DNA of 64,000 nt. Origin: CAYSDH01 sp964429805 (GTDB lineage: Bacteria; Bacteroidota; Bacteroidia; Flavobacteriales_D; JABDKJ01). Every line of letters starts with the position of its first letter. Positions within the stretch are counted from its first letter, which is position 1. Under the pieces are notes generated by a model. It saw only the letters and a list, made by a program, of their open reading frames with translations, did no database searches and was not told the origin of the DNA. Below, in pieces: positions 53,392 to 61,962 of this stretch. The stretch spans positions 1 through 64,000 of the forward strand of contig CAYSDH010000005.1 of assembly GCA_964429805.1 (NCBI GenBank), written 5' to 3'. The translations under genes and the position numbers were made by a program.

Positions 53392-54885
53392 TTAGAATCT
53401 GACACCCATGGTGACTGAGACTGAATGATCTCTGTGTTCAATATCTGCCACCTGCACATACTCAGGATTGTACATGTAATAGTCAGAGGCAAAAGACCTG
53501 TGCTTGTATGAGAAGTCTACGTATGTGTTTCCAGCTTTGTAGCCTACCCCACCGGTGTATATCATTCGTGGTTTTGAGTTTGACACCACACCATCCTCAT
53601 ACGGATTTCCATATACGGCTGTACCCAGTCTTACACTGAAAGGACTAAGCCTATACTCTCCTCCAACTCTAACATTGGCAGCTTCAGTATGTAGCGTTCG
53701 TGCCAACTCATTATCCGCTCTGAAATCCAAACCAGGATTAGCACTTGATGTTCTCAATCGTGTATCGCGATAGTTCAGGTATTCATAATCAGCGCTTATG
53801 ATTCCTTTTTTACCGATGACTAAGCCAAGACTACCTGTTAGTCTATGCGGTGAGTTTACGCTGTACGAGATAAACCCTACTTGAGCGGCAGACTGATCAA
53901 AGCCTTCACCGTTTTCAAACACAGAACTGAACTCTGTGTCAACATCCATATTTAAAGTAGACCATGTCGGTGACTGATACGAAGCCCCTATTCTGACCAT
54001 ATCTGTAGCCTTGAAGAGGACGCCAAGTTTCAAGTTCATTCCATTACCCCTAGTCTCAATATCTTCAGTTAAGGTGAATTCGCGCAATGGTGCTCCGATA
54101 ATCGGTTCGTCAGGAATATCCTCTAGCACAGTCTCCTTATAGAATGTGTTACGCTGGTACACTATACGCTGAAAGGCAATGGCCGCACCAATATATAGGC
54201 GGTCGTTATAATTACCAGAGCCTGCTATCGAAGTCTCTGAAATTCTTCCGCGCGTTTGAAGATCCGTCAATTGATCGGTTTTCGTTCCATCCGGAATGGT
54301 TGACACATACTCATCATTGACCGCGTCAATCAAATAGGTTTGATAGGCTGGCCATTCGAAAAAACCAAAATTGCCAAACTCCAAATCTCCAGGCTCAATA
54401 AATGTTTCACTGCTGTTAAGCCCATCAACTAAAGGAGACAAATAAGAGTTATCCGGATTCTCTCCACTTATGATATAGTTGTTTTGAAAATCTTGAATAC
54501 GGTTGTAGGCAAAAGCAAACTGAGCCTTTTTCCACTTGGACCCTTCCCGCGTATCATAGGCCATGACAAGGCCGAGGTTATTAAAGTTGAAGTTAAAGCG
54601 GGAATCATCATTTGTGAACTCACGATAGGTGGCATCCGCGCCATTAACTTGAAAAGTTGGGGTTATCATCAAATCTGAATTGCGAAACAAACCCAGACCA
54701 GCAGGGTTAGTGCTGATTACAGAAATATCTCCACCAAGGGCTCCAAATGCACCAGCCATAGCATTATAACGGGCCGACCCTCCAAATTCGTAGGTAGAAA
54801 ATCGCAATGCATCTTCTTGACTTTGGGCTGTAGCCCCCAAGGCGACCAGCAAGACGCTGACCGCTAAAATTAAATATCTCCTCAT
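53392..54885 (-). CDS. OmpP1/FadL/TodX family outer-membrane transport protein
   Basis: This 497-residue protein has a signal peptide (about 1-20) and the family N-terminal hatch segment (STYEFGGSARYNAMAGAFGA, then DISVISTNPAGLG with the conserved NPA). The remainder is a long barrel ending in a typical strand (DHSVSVTMGVRF). FadL-type porins take up hydrophobic compounds such as long-chain fatty acids or aromatics. The substrate here is unknown. It follows the low-complexity lipoprotein gene by 17 bases and both are divergent from proS. Confidence 0.9.
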   Translation of the reverse strand: MRRYLILAVSVLLVALGATAQSQEDALRFSTYEFGGSARYNAMAGAFGALGGDISVISTNPAGLGLFRNSDLMITPTFQVNGADATYREFTNDDSRFNFNFNNLGLVMAYDTREGSKWKKAQFAFAYNRIQDFQNNYIISGENPDNSYLSPLVDGLNSSETFIEPGDLEFGNFGFFEWPAYQTYLIDAVNDEYVSTIPDGTKTDQLTDLQTRGRISETSIAGSGNYNDRLYIGAAIAFQRIVYQRNTFYKETVLEDIPDEPIIGAPLREFTLTEDIETRGNGMNLKLGVLFKATDMVRIGASYQSPTWSTLNMDVDTEFSSVFENGEGFDQSAAQVGFISYSVNSPHRLTGSLGLVIGKKGIISADYEYLNYRDTRLRTSSANPGLDFRADNELARTLHTEAANVRVGGEYRLSPFSVRLGTAVYGNPYEDGVVSNSKPRMIYTGGVGYKAGNTYVDFSYKHRSFASDYYMYNPEYVQVADIEHRDHSVSVTMGVRF

Positions 54886-54902
54886 TTATTTCTATGATTT
54901 AC

Positions 54903-55985
54903 TTATCGTCTTCCACCTTTCTTTGAGGAAGAACTGCTACGAGTAGGCGTTGACCTTGTATTAGACCGTGTAGACCCTGATGACCGAGTCGTAGAGCTTG
55001 ATGACCTTCTAGTCGGGGTCGTTTGATATGTACCTCTACTTGGAGCACTATTCGTACGTTCTATTCTTCGCTGCTCACTGCGAGTTGGAGTATACGTGTC
55101 TCTGCGTGTAGGAGTAGTTCGATACGTACCTCTCTCCGTCTCATTTCTATCTCTCACATACGGGTCAGTATTACTTCGCGTCTGACTTTCTGTTCCTCTC
55201 GGCTTTACGCTGTCAGCACCTTGAGCACCAGTTGGACCTGCCGCTGTAGGATTTAGCTCCTTCGTTCTTCTGATCACAGTTGACGTTGAGTTATTCGTGA
55301 ATCCGCCAGCTGAGTTGTACTGTCCAGAGTAAAACGTGTTGTTTGTCGTCTGGTCTGTGTAAAACGCATTGTTGAAGTTTCCATTATTTCCCCAACCGTA
55401 ACTCGGGCACGAGTTAAAGTATGAGTTGCCGAAGCCGTAATATGAGTATGGGTTGTAGGCAAAACTATTGTATGGCCATGCTGTTGCAAATCCTGGGCGA
55501 TAGTTCCATAAGCTATTGGTGTTAGAGTAGTATGCAGAATAGCTAAACCCGTTTCCAAAGTATGTTGGCTGCCAGAAAGTAGGTCTGTAGAACGAAGGGT
55601 TTCCGTACCAGTAGCTCGTGAAGTAAGGGTCATAATAGTTGAAGCCCGCATAACTTTGTCTATGAAACCTTCTTATTCTGCTGCTGTAGTAGAAATCATC
55701 TTCATCATAATATCGACCATTACGATTGTCTGAAGCACCGCCCCACTGATTATCCACTCTTCTACCCTTGGCATAATCCTCATCATAATATGGATCTACA
55801 TCATTTGACTTTTGAACTGGAACATCAGCGGTTCCTTCAAATTCTGAATTGGCAATTGTCGCTACCGTCTCCGTTTTTGGAGAATAATAGATGTCATCTT
55901 CAAGGGCCGTCATGTTTGACGTACTCGAACAAGATGCGAATACAAGACTGGCTACAATTCCAAAAAGGTATGTTAGATTTCTCAT
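54903..55985 (-). CDS. Low-complexity lipoprotein
   Basis: This 360-residue protein has a lipobox at VFASC (cysteine 19). The middle (about 100-240) is extremely rich in Tyr, Phe, Asn, Ser, Gly and Trp (for example YYDPYFTSYWYGNPSFYRP). The tail (about 255-360) is rich in Arg, Thr and Ser with an internal repeat (RGTYRTTPTRR and RGTYQTTPTRR). I know no function. Such composition suggests a flexible, possibly adhesive or aggregating surface protein. It is divergent from proS and precedes the FadL-like gene. Similar proteins in Bacteroidota carry only uninformative names. Confidence 0.82.
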   Translation of the reverse strand: MRNLTYLFGIVASLVFASCSSTSNMTALEDDIYYSPKTETVATIANSEFEGTADVPVQKSNDVDPYYDEDYAKGRRVDNQWGGASDNRNGRYYDEDDFYYSSRIRRFHRQSYAGFNYYDPYFTSYWYGNPSFYRPTFWQPTYFGNGFSYSAYYSNTNSLWNYRPGFATAWPYNSFAYNPYSYYGFGNSYFNSCPSYGWGNNGNFNNAFYTDQTTNNTFYSGQYNSAGGFTNNSTSTVIRRTKELNPTAAGPTGAQGADSVKPRGTESQTRSNTDPYVRDRNETERGTYRTTPTRRDTYTPTRSEQRRIERTNSAPSRGTYQTTPTRRSSSSTTRSSGSTRSNTRSTPTRSSSSSKKGGRR

Positions 55986-56053
55986 GGTGTTTCTTCTTAA
56001 TTATCAGACTCTAGAGCGTTATTCCGTTGAAAAGGCCGTGAGTCTAAATTTAC

Positions 56054-56121
56054 TACTTTTGACCGTCTTACAAGGAGCAAAGACTATACCAATTTCAACA
56101 CATATTGGTAGACCTGCTCCT
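56054..56121 (+). promoter_or_regulatory. proS leader: -7 element and nested stem-loop
   Basis: TACTTTTG (56054-56061) is an exact TAnnTTTG element. Within the expected transcript, AGGAGCA (56073-56079) pairs perfectly with TGCTCCT (56115-56121). Nested inside, TACCAAT (56087-56093) pairs perfectly with ATTGGTA (56104-56110) around a 10-base loop, with an asymmetric internal loop of 7 and 4 bases. The hairpin ends 39 bases before the ATG. Two separate perfect 7-base stems, one inside the other, are unlikely by chance. It may be a regulatory leader; no known class is recognised and there is no T-run. Confidence 0.5.
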
Positions 56122-56160
56122 AGTGTATACGCGAAATACGCAGAAAAAGCTCAAAAAAAG

Positions 56161-57639
56161 ATGGCTAAATCCCTGACTTCCAGAGAAGAAGATTATTCAA
56201 AATGGTATAATGACCTTGTAGAAAAAGCCGATTTGGCGCAGCACTCTAGTGTGCGGGGTTGTATGGTAATTAAGCCCCATGGCTATGGTATTTGGGAGAA
56301 AATGCAAGCTGAGCTAGACCGAATGTTTAAAGAAACCGGTCATCAAAATGCATACTTCCCATTGCTGGTGCCAAAAAGCCTCTTTGAAGCAGAAGAGAAA
56401 AATGCCGAAGGATTTGCCAAAGAATGTGCGGTTGTGACGCATTATCGTTTGCAAACGGACCCTGATAACGAAGGAAAACTGCGCGTTGACCCAAAGGCAA
56501 AGCTGGATGAAGAACTCATCATCAGACCTACTTCTGAAGCCATTATCTGGAACACGTATAAAGGCTGGATTCAGTCATACAGAGACCTCCCTATCTTAAT
56601 TAATCAGTGGGCCAATGTGATGCGCTGGGAGATGCGCACCAGATTATTTTTAAGAACTGCAGAATTTCTTTGGCAAGAAGGTCACACGGCTCATGCCACC
56701 AAAGCAGAGGCCGTTGAAGAAACAGAGCGCATGCTAGAGGTCTATGCCGATTTTGCTGAGCGATTTATGGCCATGCCCGTAATTAAAGGTGTGAAGTCAC
56801 CAAGCGAGCGATTTGCGGGGGCAGAAGACACTTACTCTATCGAAGCATTGATGCAAGATGGAAAGGCACTACAAGCTGGAACCTCGCATTTTTTAGGTCA
56901 AAACTTTGCCAAAGCTTTTGATGTGAAGTTTACTTCTAAAGAAGGAAAACTTGACCATGTATGGGCCACTAGTTGGGGAGTATCTACACGACTGATGGGT
57001 GCACTCATTATGAGCCACTCTGATGATGATGGCTTAGTTATACCACCAAAACTGGCTCCACTTCAGTGTGTTATAGTTCCTATATACAAGAGTCAAGAGG
57101 TGCTTTATAAGATTACTGTCGCAGCAGAAGGCTTTATGACAGAACTGAGAGCACTCGGTGTTAGCGTTAAGTATGATGATGCCGACACTAAAAAGCCAGG
57201 ATGGAAATTTGCTGAGTATGAGATGAAAGGGATTCCTACGCGAATAGCCCTCGGTGAGCGCGACTTAGGTAATGGTACTGTGGAGATAGCTCGCAGAGAC
57301 ACCAAAGAAAAGACCGTTGTGCCTTTAGATAAAGCTGCTGCTCATGTGCATGAGCTGATGGATGTGATTCAGAAAAACCTGTTTGACAAAGCCAAGAAGT
57401 TCATGGATGACAACACGCATCAGGCAGATAGCTATGAGCAGTTCAAGGATATTTTAGAAAACAAGACTGGATTTGTATACGCCCACTGGGACGGTACAGA
57501 AGAGACAGAGCAAAAAATTAAGGAAGAAACGAAGGCTACTATCAGAAACATTCCGTTAAACAATCCGCAAGAAGAGGGGAAATGTATTTATTCTGGAAAG
57601 CCATCAAAAGAGAGAGTTTTATTCGCTAAAGCCTATTAA
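56161..57639 (+). CDS. proS: Prolyl-tRNA synthetase
   Basis: The enzyme charges tRNA-Pro. The 492-residue length from the ATG at 56161 (AKSLTSREEDYSKWYNDL) is that of the short eukaryote/archaea-like ProS form, with no INS editing insertion. Class II motifs include MRWEMRTRLFLRTAEFLWQE (motif 2) and the prior RPTSEAIIWNTYKGWIQSYR; the anticodon-binding domain follows (about 290-400) and the C-terminal zinc-binding-like domain closes at the end. The frame is open upstream to 55891 but that extension is inside the divergent gene and the leader hairpin, so it is rejected. The next gene starts 4 bases later. Confidence 0.97.
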   Translation: MAKSLTSREEDYSKWYNDLVEKADLAQHSSVRGCMVIKPHGYGIWEKMQAELDRMFKETGHQNAYFPLLVPKSLFEAEEKNAEGFAKECAVVTHYRLQTDPDNEGKLRVDPKAKLDEELIIRPTSEAIIWNTYKGWIQSYRDLPILINQWANVMRWEMRTRLFLRTAEFLWQEGHTAHATKAEAVEETERMLEVYADFAERFMAMPVIKGVKSPSERFAGAEDTYSIEALMQDGKALQAGTSHFLGQNFAKAFDVKFTSKEGKLDHVWATSWGVSTRLMGALIMSHSDDDGLVIPPKLAPLQCVIVPIYKSQEVLYKITVAAEGFMTELRALGVSVKYDDADTKKPGWKFAEYEMKGIPTRIALGERDLGNGTVEIARRDTKEKTVVPLDKAAAHVHELMDVIQKNLFDKAKKFMDDNTHQADSYEQFKDILENKTGFVYAHWDGTEETEQKIKEETKATIRNIPLNNPQEEGKCIYSGKPSKERVLFAKAY

Positions 57640-57643
57640 GATT

Positions 57644-58348
57644 ATGTCAGTAGACAATCAAGAACAAGTGATTGAGAAGATAAAAGAGCGTGCTTGTGTA
57701 AAGCGCGATGTGTATGACAATTTGATTAGTCAATTTGAAGCACTCAAAGAAGTGGTCAAAGAATACGCAGATGAGCTCAAAGAGAATATTCACGATGTAG
57801 ATGAACGACTGGAAATCAGCTATGTAGAAAAGAGTCCCTATCAGATTAACCTGACCATTGCTGGTGACATACTTATCTTCTACATGCACTCTAATGTGTT
57901 TCAGTTTGACCAGACGAATCACGTCTGGAACACGTCATACGTCAAGGAAGATTCGAATAACGCCTTTGCAGGAAACATCCTGATCTACAATTTCCTCGCT
58001 GATTCGTTTAGACTAAACAGGATGAATGATCTTGGTTATATGATAGCTCGAGTCTTTGTGAACAAGGAAGACCACTTCTTAATAGAAGGTCAAAAGCAAA
58101 TAGGCTACTTGTATAATGACTACGTGAACAACGTATTAGACAAAGCCACATGGCGCAAGGTGCTGGAGTCAGCGCTGCTATACACGCTTGATTTCAACCT
58201 ATTTGTGCCACCGTATAGTGCTGTTAATGTGACAAGTGTTGCTGAAGTGCACCAACTTGGGTCTAAGCATACGATGACGACTGGAAAACGATTCGGATTC
58301 CAGTTTTCTAATTCAGATGCCGATAGCACTGGAGATAAAGTAGGCTAA
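57644..58348 (+). CDS. Conserved hypothetical protein downstream of proS
   Basis: This 234-residue protein is soluble, with no signal peptide or membrane segment. The first third is helical and charged (VIEKIKERACVKRDVYDNLI). The middle is a beta-rich core (YQINLTIAGDILIFYMHSNV, NAFAGNILIYNFLADSFRLN). I recognise no domain. The close spacing after proS (4 bases) suggests co-expression, but this does not reveal a role. Its stop codon lies inside the loop of a terminator hairpin. Confidence 0.75.
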   Translation: MSVDNQEQVIEKIKERACVKRDVYDNLISQFEALKEVVKEYADELKENIHDVDERLEISYVEKSPYQINLTIAGDILIFYMHSNVFQFDQTNHVWNTSYVKEDSNNAFAGNILIYNFLADSFRLNRMNDLGYMIARVFVNKEDHFLIEGQKQIGYLYNDYVNNVLDKATWRKVLESALLYTLDFNLFVPPYSAVNVTSVAEVHQLGSKHTMTTGKRFGFQFSNSDADSTGDKVG

Positions 58349-58360
58349 AACCTACTTTTT
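58337..58360 (+). terminator. Terminator overlapping a stop codon
   Basis: AAAGTAGG (58337-58344) and CCTACTTT (58351-58358) form a perfect 8-base stem with a 6-base loop that contains the TAA of the preceding gene, followed by T residues. It separates the proS unit from the tRNA-Glu promoter. Confidence 0.8.
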
Positions 58361-58374
58361 AGTGTCATAATAGG

Positions 58375-58405
58375 TTTGTCTTACACCAGAAATGTTTTAC
58401 ATTTG
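58375..58405 (+). promoter_or_regulatory. Promoter of tRNA-Glu and rpsT
   Basis: TTTG (58375-58378), exactly 19 bases, then TACATTTG (58398-58405) reproduce the Bacteroidetes vegetative promoter consensus TTTG-N19-TAnnTTTG without mismatch. The tRNA starts 28 bases after the -7 box. It is the best promoter match I found in this window and supports the assignment of the organism to the Bacteroidota. Confidence 0.85.
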
Positions 58406-58433
58406 CACTCCATTTGAAAAAATGGACTAACTC

Positions 58434-58505
58434 GGCCCGTTCGTCTAGTGGTTAGGACTCATGGTTTTCATCCATGCAACAGGAGTTCGATTCTCCTACG
58501 GGCTA
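58434..58505 (+). tRNA. tRNA-Glu (anticodon UUC)
   Basis: A full cloverleaf can be drawn. The acceptor stem is GGCCCGT/ACGGGCT, with a G-U first pair. The D stem is GTCT/GGAC, the anticodon stem CATGG/CCATG with loop TTTTCAT (anticodon TTC), and the T stem AGGAG/CTCCT around TTCGATT. The discriminator is A at 58505 and CCA is not encoded. It shares a transcript with rpsT, whose start codon lies 15 bases downstream. Confidence 0.95.
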
Positions 58506-58520
58506 CTAATAATAGATACT

Positions 58521-58775
58521 ATGGCAAACCATAAGTCTGCACAGAAAAGAATACGTTCTTCAGCGAAGAGAAATGTGAGAAACAAGTTGGCTCACAAAAC
58601 AACGCGTAACGCAATCAGAGACCTAAGGGCGACTGAATCTGCGAAAGATGGCGCTGAAGGGCTGAAGTCAGTCTCTTCACTTCTCGACAAGTTGGTGAAG
58701 AAGAATATCATTCACAAAAACAAGGCTGGTAACATCAAGTCTGGTTTGGCGAAGCACGTTGCTTCACTGAAGTGA
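58521..58775 (+). CDS. rpsT: 30S ribosomal protein S20
   Basis: S20 binds 16S rRNA early in small-subunit assembly. The 84 residues begin ANHKSAQKRIRSSAKRNVRN, the hallmark of the family, and are strongly basic and helical throughout. The start at 58521 is chosen because reading further upstream would run into the tRNA. The gene is followed by a strong terminator. Confidence 0.97.
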   Translation: MANHKSAQKRIRSSAKRNVRNKLAHKTTRNAIRDLRATESAKDGAEGLKSVSSLLDKLVKKNIIHKNKAGNIKSGLAKHVASLK

Positions 58776-58801
58776 TTCTTCTTTAGAGAACAGAAATTTG
58801 T

Positions 58802-58840
58802 AATCCCGCTTCGTTTAAAACGAAGCGGGATTTCTATTTT
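58802..58840 (+). terminator. Intrinsic terminator after rpsT
   Basis: AATCCCGCTTCGTTT (58802-58816) and AAACGAAGCGGGATT (58818-58832) are perfect 15-base arms, followed by TTTCTATTTT-type T-rich sequence. It ends the tRNA-Glu/rpsT transcript 7 bases before the radC start codon, so radC needs its own promoter or read-through. Confidence 0.92.
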
Positions 58841-58846
58841 TATACG

Positions 58847-59539
58847 ATGAGCGAAAACTCTCCAATAAGCGTTTGGGCCGAAGACGACCGTCCTCGAGAA
58901 AAACTGATGCTCAAAGGTCGTCAGGCTCTGTCAGATGCAGAACTCATAGCCATATTAATAGGAAGCGGGTCTAGAGAACTCTCAGCAGTACAACTCGCTC
59001 AGCAAATACTTCAAAGCACAGATAATCAGCTACACACGCTCGGCAAGATGAATGTCGAAGAGCTAATGAAGTTTAAAGGAATAGGAGAAGCCAAGGCCAT
59101 CAGTATTATTGCAGCGCTCGAGTTAGGCCGAAGAAGACGAGCGGAAGAACGGCCAGAGAAAACCCAGATAAGAGCCAGTAAAGACGCCTATGACATTCTT
59201 CAACCTCTTATCGCGGACCTGCCTCACGAAGAATTTTGGATCTTGCTGCTCAACAGGGCCAATAAAGTGACAGGCAAAGAATGTGTGAGTCGCGGTGGAG
59301 TGAGCGGAACAGTGGTTGACACAAAAATCATTTTTAAAGTTGCACTAGATAGACGAGCAAGTTCCATCATTCTCGCTCACAACCACCCTTCTGGAAATCT
59401 TAAACCGAGTCCGCAAGACTTGTCACTCACCAAGCGCATAGTAGAGGCGGGTAAATTTTTGGATATACCTGCGCTTGACCATTTAATCATCAGCGAAGCA
59501 GGATATTATAGCTTTGCGGACGAAGGACAATTGAATTGA
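58847..59539 (+). CDS. radC: RadC family JAB-domain protein
   Basis: The 230 residues contain a helix-hairpin-helix region (about 60-95, MKFKGIGEAKAISIIAALEL) and an MPN+/JAB metalloprotease-like domain with HNHPSGNLKPSPQD (about 183-196), which bears the metal-binding histidines. Despite the name, a role in DNA repair has not been confirmed for RadC; the biochemical activity is unknown. The stop overlaps the wecB start by one base (TGATG). It starts just past the rpsT terminator. Confidence 0.95.
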   Translation: MSENSPISVWAEDDRPREKLMLKGRQALSDAELIAILIGSGSRELSAVQLAQQILQSTDNQLHTLGKMNVEELMKFKGIGEAKAISIIAALELGRRRRAEERPEKTQIRASKDAYDILQPLIADLPHEEFWILLLNRANKVTGKECVSRGGVSGTVVDTKIIFKVALDRRASSIILAHNHPSGNLKPSPQDLSLTKRIVEAGKFLDIPALDHLIISEAGYYSFADEGQLN

Positions 59540-60666
59540 TGTATACCATACTCACAATTATTGGGGCACGACCTCAAATTATAAAAGCAGCCGCTATCTC
59601 TCGCGCCATCGCAAACCATCATGCGGATGGCCTCAAGGAAATAATCGTGCACACGGGGCAACATTATGACAAAAACATGTCAGATGTGTTCTTTGAAGAG
59701 CTTGGCATACCTCAGCCTGACATCAATCTAAACATTGGTAGTGGCAGTCATGGCAAGCAAACTGCGGCTATGATAGAGGGTATTGAAGAAATACTCAACA
59801 CCCATAAACCTGACGCACTGCTGGTCTATGGTGACACCAACTCCACTATTGCAGGTTCGCTGGCTGCGAGTAAAATTCACATCCCGGTGTTTCATGTTGA
59901 AGCTGGACTGAGGTCTTTTAACAAGAGTATGCCTGAAGAGCTTAACAGGATTGGTACCGACCATGCGTCCAGTCTTTTATTCTCACCGACCACCACTGGC
60001 ATTGAGAATCTGCAGCAAGAAGGATTAACAGTAACGACACCTCCCTACTCCATTGATACACCTGGTGTCTTTCACACAGGCGATGTGATGTATGATAACT
60101 CCATGCACTTTGCCGACATGAGTGATGAGCAGTCTACGCTCATCAGTGACCTTGGTGTCCAAAAGGGCGACTTTATACTGTGCACGGTGCATCGCCCAGT
60201 AAACACAGATGACCTTGACAATATGAGGGCCATTTTTAATGCGCTCAAAGAAATTGCCGAACGGGGAGAGACCATCGTCTTGCCACTTCATCCGCGGACG
60301 AAGGGAGCGTATGAGAAGATTAAAAATGAAGTGAGTCATGATCGAGTTAAAATCATTGACCCCGTCTCATTCCTGGAAATGATTGCGCTCGAGAAGCATT
60401 CTAAAATGATTATTACTGATTCTGGAGGAGTCCAAAAAGAGTCATTCTTCTTCAAGCGACCATGTATCGTGTTGCGCGAAGAGACGGAGTGGGTGGAGTT
60501 GATTGACAATGGAAATGCAGTCTTAGCTGGCGCTGATGGAGAGAAAATATTAAACGCGCACACGCATTTCAACACTATTGGAGAACTCAACTATCCAAGT
60601 ATATATGGTGATGCCAAGGCAGCCGAACAAATCTGCAACATCATTCTTCACTTTTTTAAGCAGTAG
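59539..60666 (+). CDS. wecB: UDP-N-acetylglucosamine 2-epimerase (non-hydrolysing)
   Basis: The enzyme converts UDP-GlcNAc to UDP-ManNAc for surface polysaccharide synthesis. From the ATG at 59539 the protein has 375 residues, starting with YTILTIIGARPQIIKAAAIS. Family motifs are HTGQHYDKNMSDVFFEEL, VYGDTNSTIAGSLAASK, VEAGLRSFNKSMPEELNRI and TDSGGVQKESFFFKRPCI. A TTG one codon upstream is not preferred. It is followed without a gap by the deacetylase-like gene (stop TAG, then ATG) and then by the TIGR01777 epimerase, so the three likely form an operon. Confidence 0.94.
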   Translation: MYTILTIIGARPQIIKAAAISRAIANHHADGLKEIIVHTGQHYDKNMSDVFFEELGIPQPDINLNIGSGSHGKQTAAMIEGIEEILNTHKPDALLVYGDTNSTIAGSLAASKIHIPVFHVEAGLRSFNKSMPEELNRIGTDHASSLLFSPTTTGIENLQQEGLTVTTPPYSIDTPGVFHTGDVMYDNSMHFADMSDEQSTLISDLGVQKGDFILCTVHRPVNTDDLDNMRAIFNALKEIAERGETIVLPLHPRTKGAYEKIKNEVSHDRVKIIDPVSFLEMIALEKHSKMIITDSGGVQKESFFFKRPCIVLREETEWVELIDNGNAVLAGADGEKILNAHTHFNTIGELNYPSIYGDAKAAEQICNIILHFFKQ

Positions 60667-61962
60667 ATGCTCACTGTGTATTCTGAACATATCACCCCAC
60701 GTTTAGAGTACATCTGCGATTTACTTTTCCAAGACATGGTGGGCATCGACATCATGCTCAGCAGTGACCGAGACTCTCTGAATCCGGCACATGCCTGTAT
60801 AAATTACTCGAACGAGGAAATAGAAGGAGTCCCATTCATTAGACCTCACGGACTTTTGTCTAACAGCGAAGTAAGAACCACACCACAATTTGTGGTAGAT
60901 GAGCAAGGACATTTCTTTCATGCCGATTCTAACCTCTTTGATTTTGATGTGCTCGCGGCATCATTCTACTTAGTCAGCAGGCATGAAGAGTACACGGCCG
61001 CTCCGGCAGCATTTGACGAGCATGGAAGGTTTAGAGCCGAGGAATCTTTAGCCGGAAAACACAAACTACTGCACCGCCCGCTAGTCGACCAATGGGCCTT
61101 GGAGCTCCGTACTAAACTCTTGACCCTCTACCCTACTGTCAGCTACACGCAGCGCACCTATCGCTTTTTGAGCACATATGATATTGATGTAGCCTTTGCA
61201 TACGGAAATAGAGGGTTTTTGAGAGAAGTGGGGTCTCAATTCAAAGATTTGATTAGCCTCAAGTGGAAGCGATTCAGAGAACGAAGAAAAGTGCTCAAAG
61301 GAGAATTAAAAGATCCTTACGACAGTTACGAGCAACAGCAACATGACTTAACTGCACATGGCATTGACTCAAAGCACTTTTTCCTGCTGGGTGACTATGG
61401 TGACTTAGACAAAAACATCTCTCACAAAAAAGAAGTGATGACTGCCCTTATCAAGAAAGTGAGCAGTTTTAGCTCAGTGGGTATACACCCGTCTATGGGG
61501 AGTCAAAAGTCTAAGAGAAAAGTAAGTAAGGAAATAAAACGTCTGGCAAAAATCACAGGCTCACCAGTAACACTGAGTAGACAGCATTTTCTCTCATTTA
61601 AACTACCTCACAGTTTTCAAGAATTGGCGGACTTGGGCATAAAAGAAGACTACTCCATGGCTTATGCCGAAGCCTTAGGATTTAGAGCTTCGACTTGCAC
61701 CCCACATCAGTTTTTTGATTTAGAAAAGAACAAGGCTTCTGACCTACTTCTTGTGCCGACTTGTGTGATGGACTCTACCCTCAAAGACTATCTGAACCTT
61801 CAGCCAGAGGCAGCGAAAAAAGAGGTGACTGGTCTAATTAGCAGTGTGAAAAAAGTGAGTGGAACATTTGTCAGCCTGTGGCATAATCACAGCATAACAG
61901 ACTACGGTGAGTGGACTGGATGGAAAGAAGTGTACACAGACATTTTAGATAAGGCATCATGA
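60667..61962 (+). CDS. Polysaccharide deacetylase-like protein
   Basis: This 431-residue protein has an N-terminal alpha/beta region (about 1-160, like the DUF7033 found with such proteins) and a NodB-like carbohydrate esterase region (about 165-431). Conserved pieces are STYDIDVAFAYG (possible metal or catalytic Asp residues), GIHPSMGS with a metal-binding type His, EDYSMAYAEALGFRASTC and VSLWHNHS. There is no signal peptide. With wecB directly upstream it probably modifies an N-acetylated sugar precursor or polymer; this is inference. It overlaps the next gene by 4 bases. Confidence 0.8.
   Translation: MLTVYSEHITPRLEYICDLLFQDMVGIDIMLSSDRDSLNPAHACINYSNEEIEGVPFIRPHGLLSNSEVRTTPQFVVDEQGHFFHADSNLFDFDVLAASFYLVSRHEEYTAAPAAFDEHGRFRAEESLAGKHKLLHRPLVDQWALELRTKLLTLYPTVSYTQRTYRFLSTYDIDVAFAYGNRGFLREVGSQFKDLISLKWKRFRERRKVLKGELKDPYDSYEQQQHDLTAHGIDSKHFFLLGDYGDLDKNISHKKEVMTALIKKVSSFSSVGIHPSMGSQKSKRKVSKEIKRLAKITGSPVTLSRQHFLSFKLPHSFQELADLGIKEDYSMAYAEALGFRASTCTPHQFFDLEKNKASDLLLVPTCVMDSTLKDYLNLQPEAAKKEVTGLISSVKKVSGTFVSLWHNHSITDYGEWTGWKEVYTDILDKAS

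Noticed and set aside
55891..56160. 90-residue N-terminal extension of ProS
   Set aside because: The extension runs antisense through the divergent lipoprotein gene and across the leader hairpin and matches nothing in ProS.
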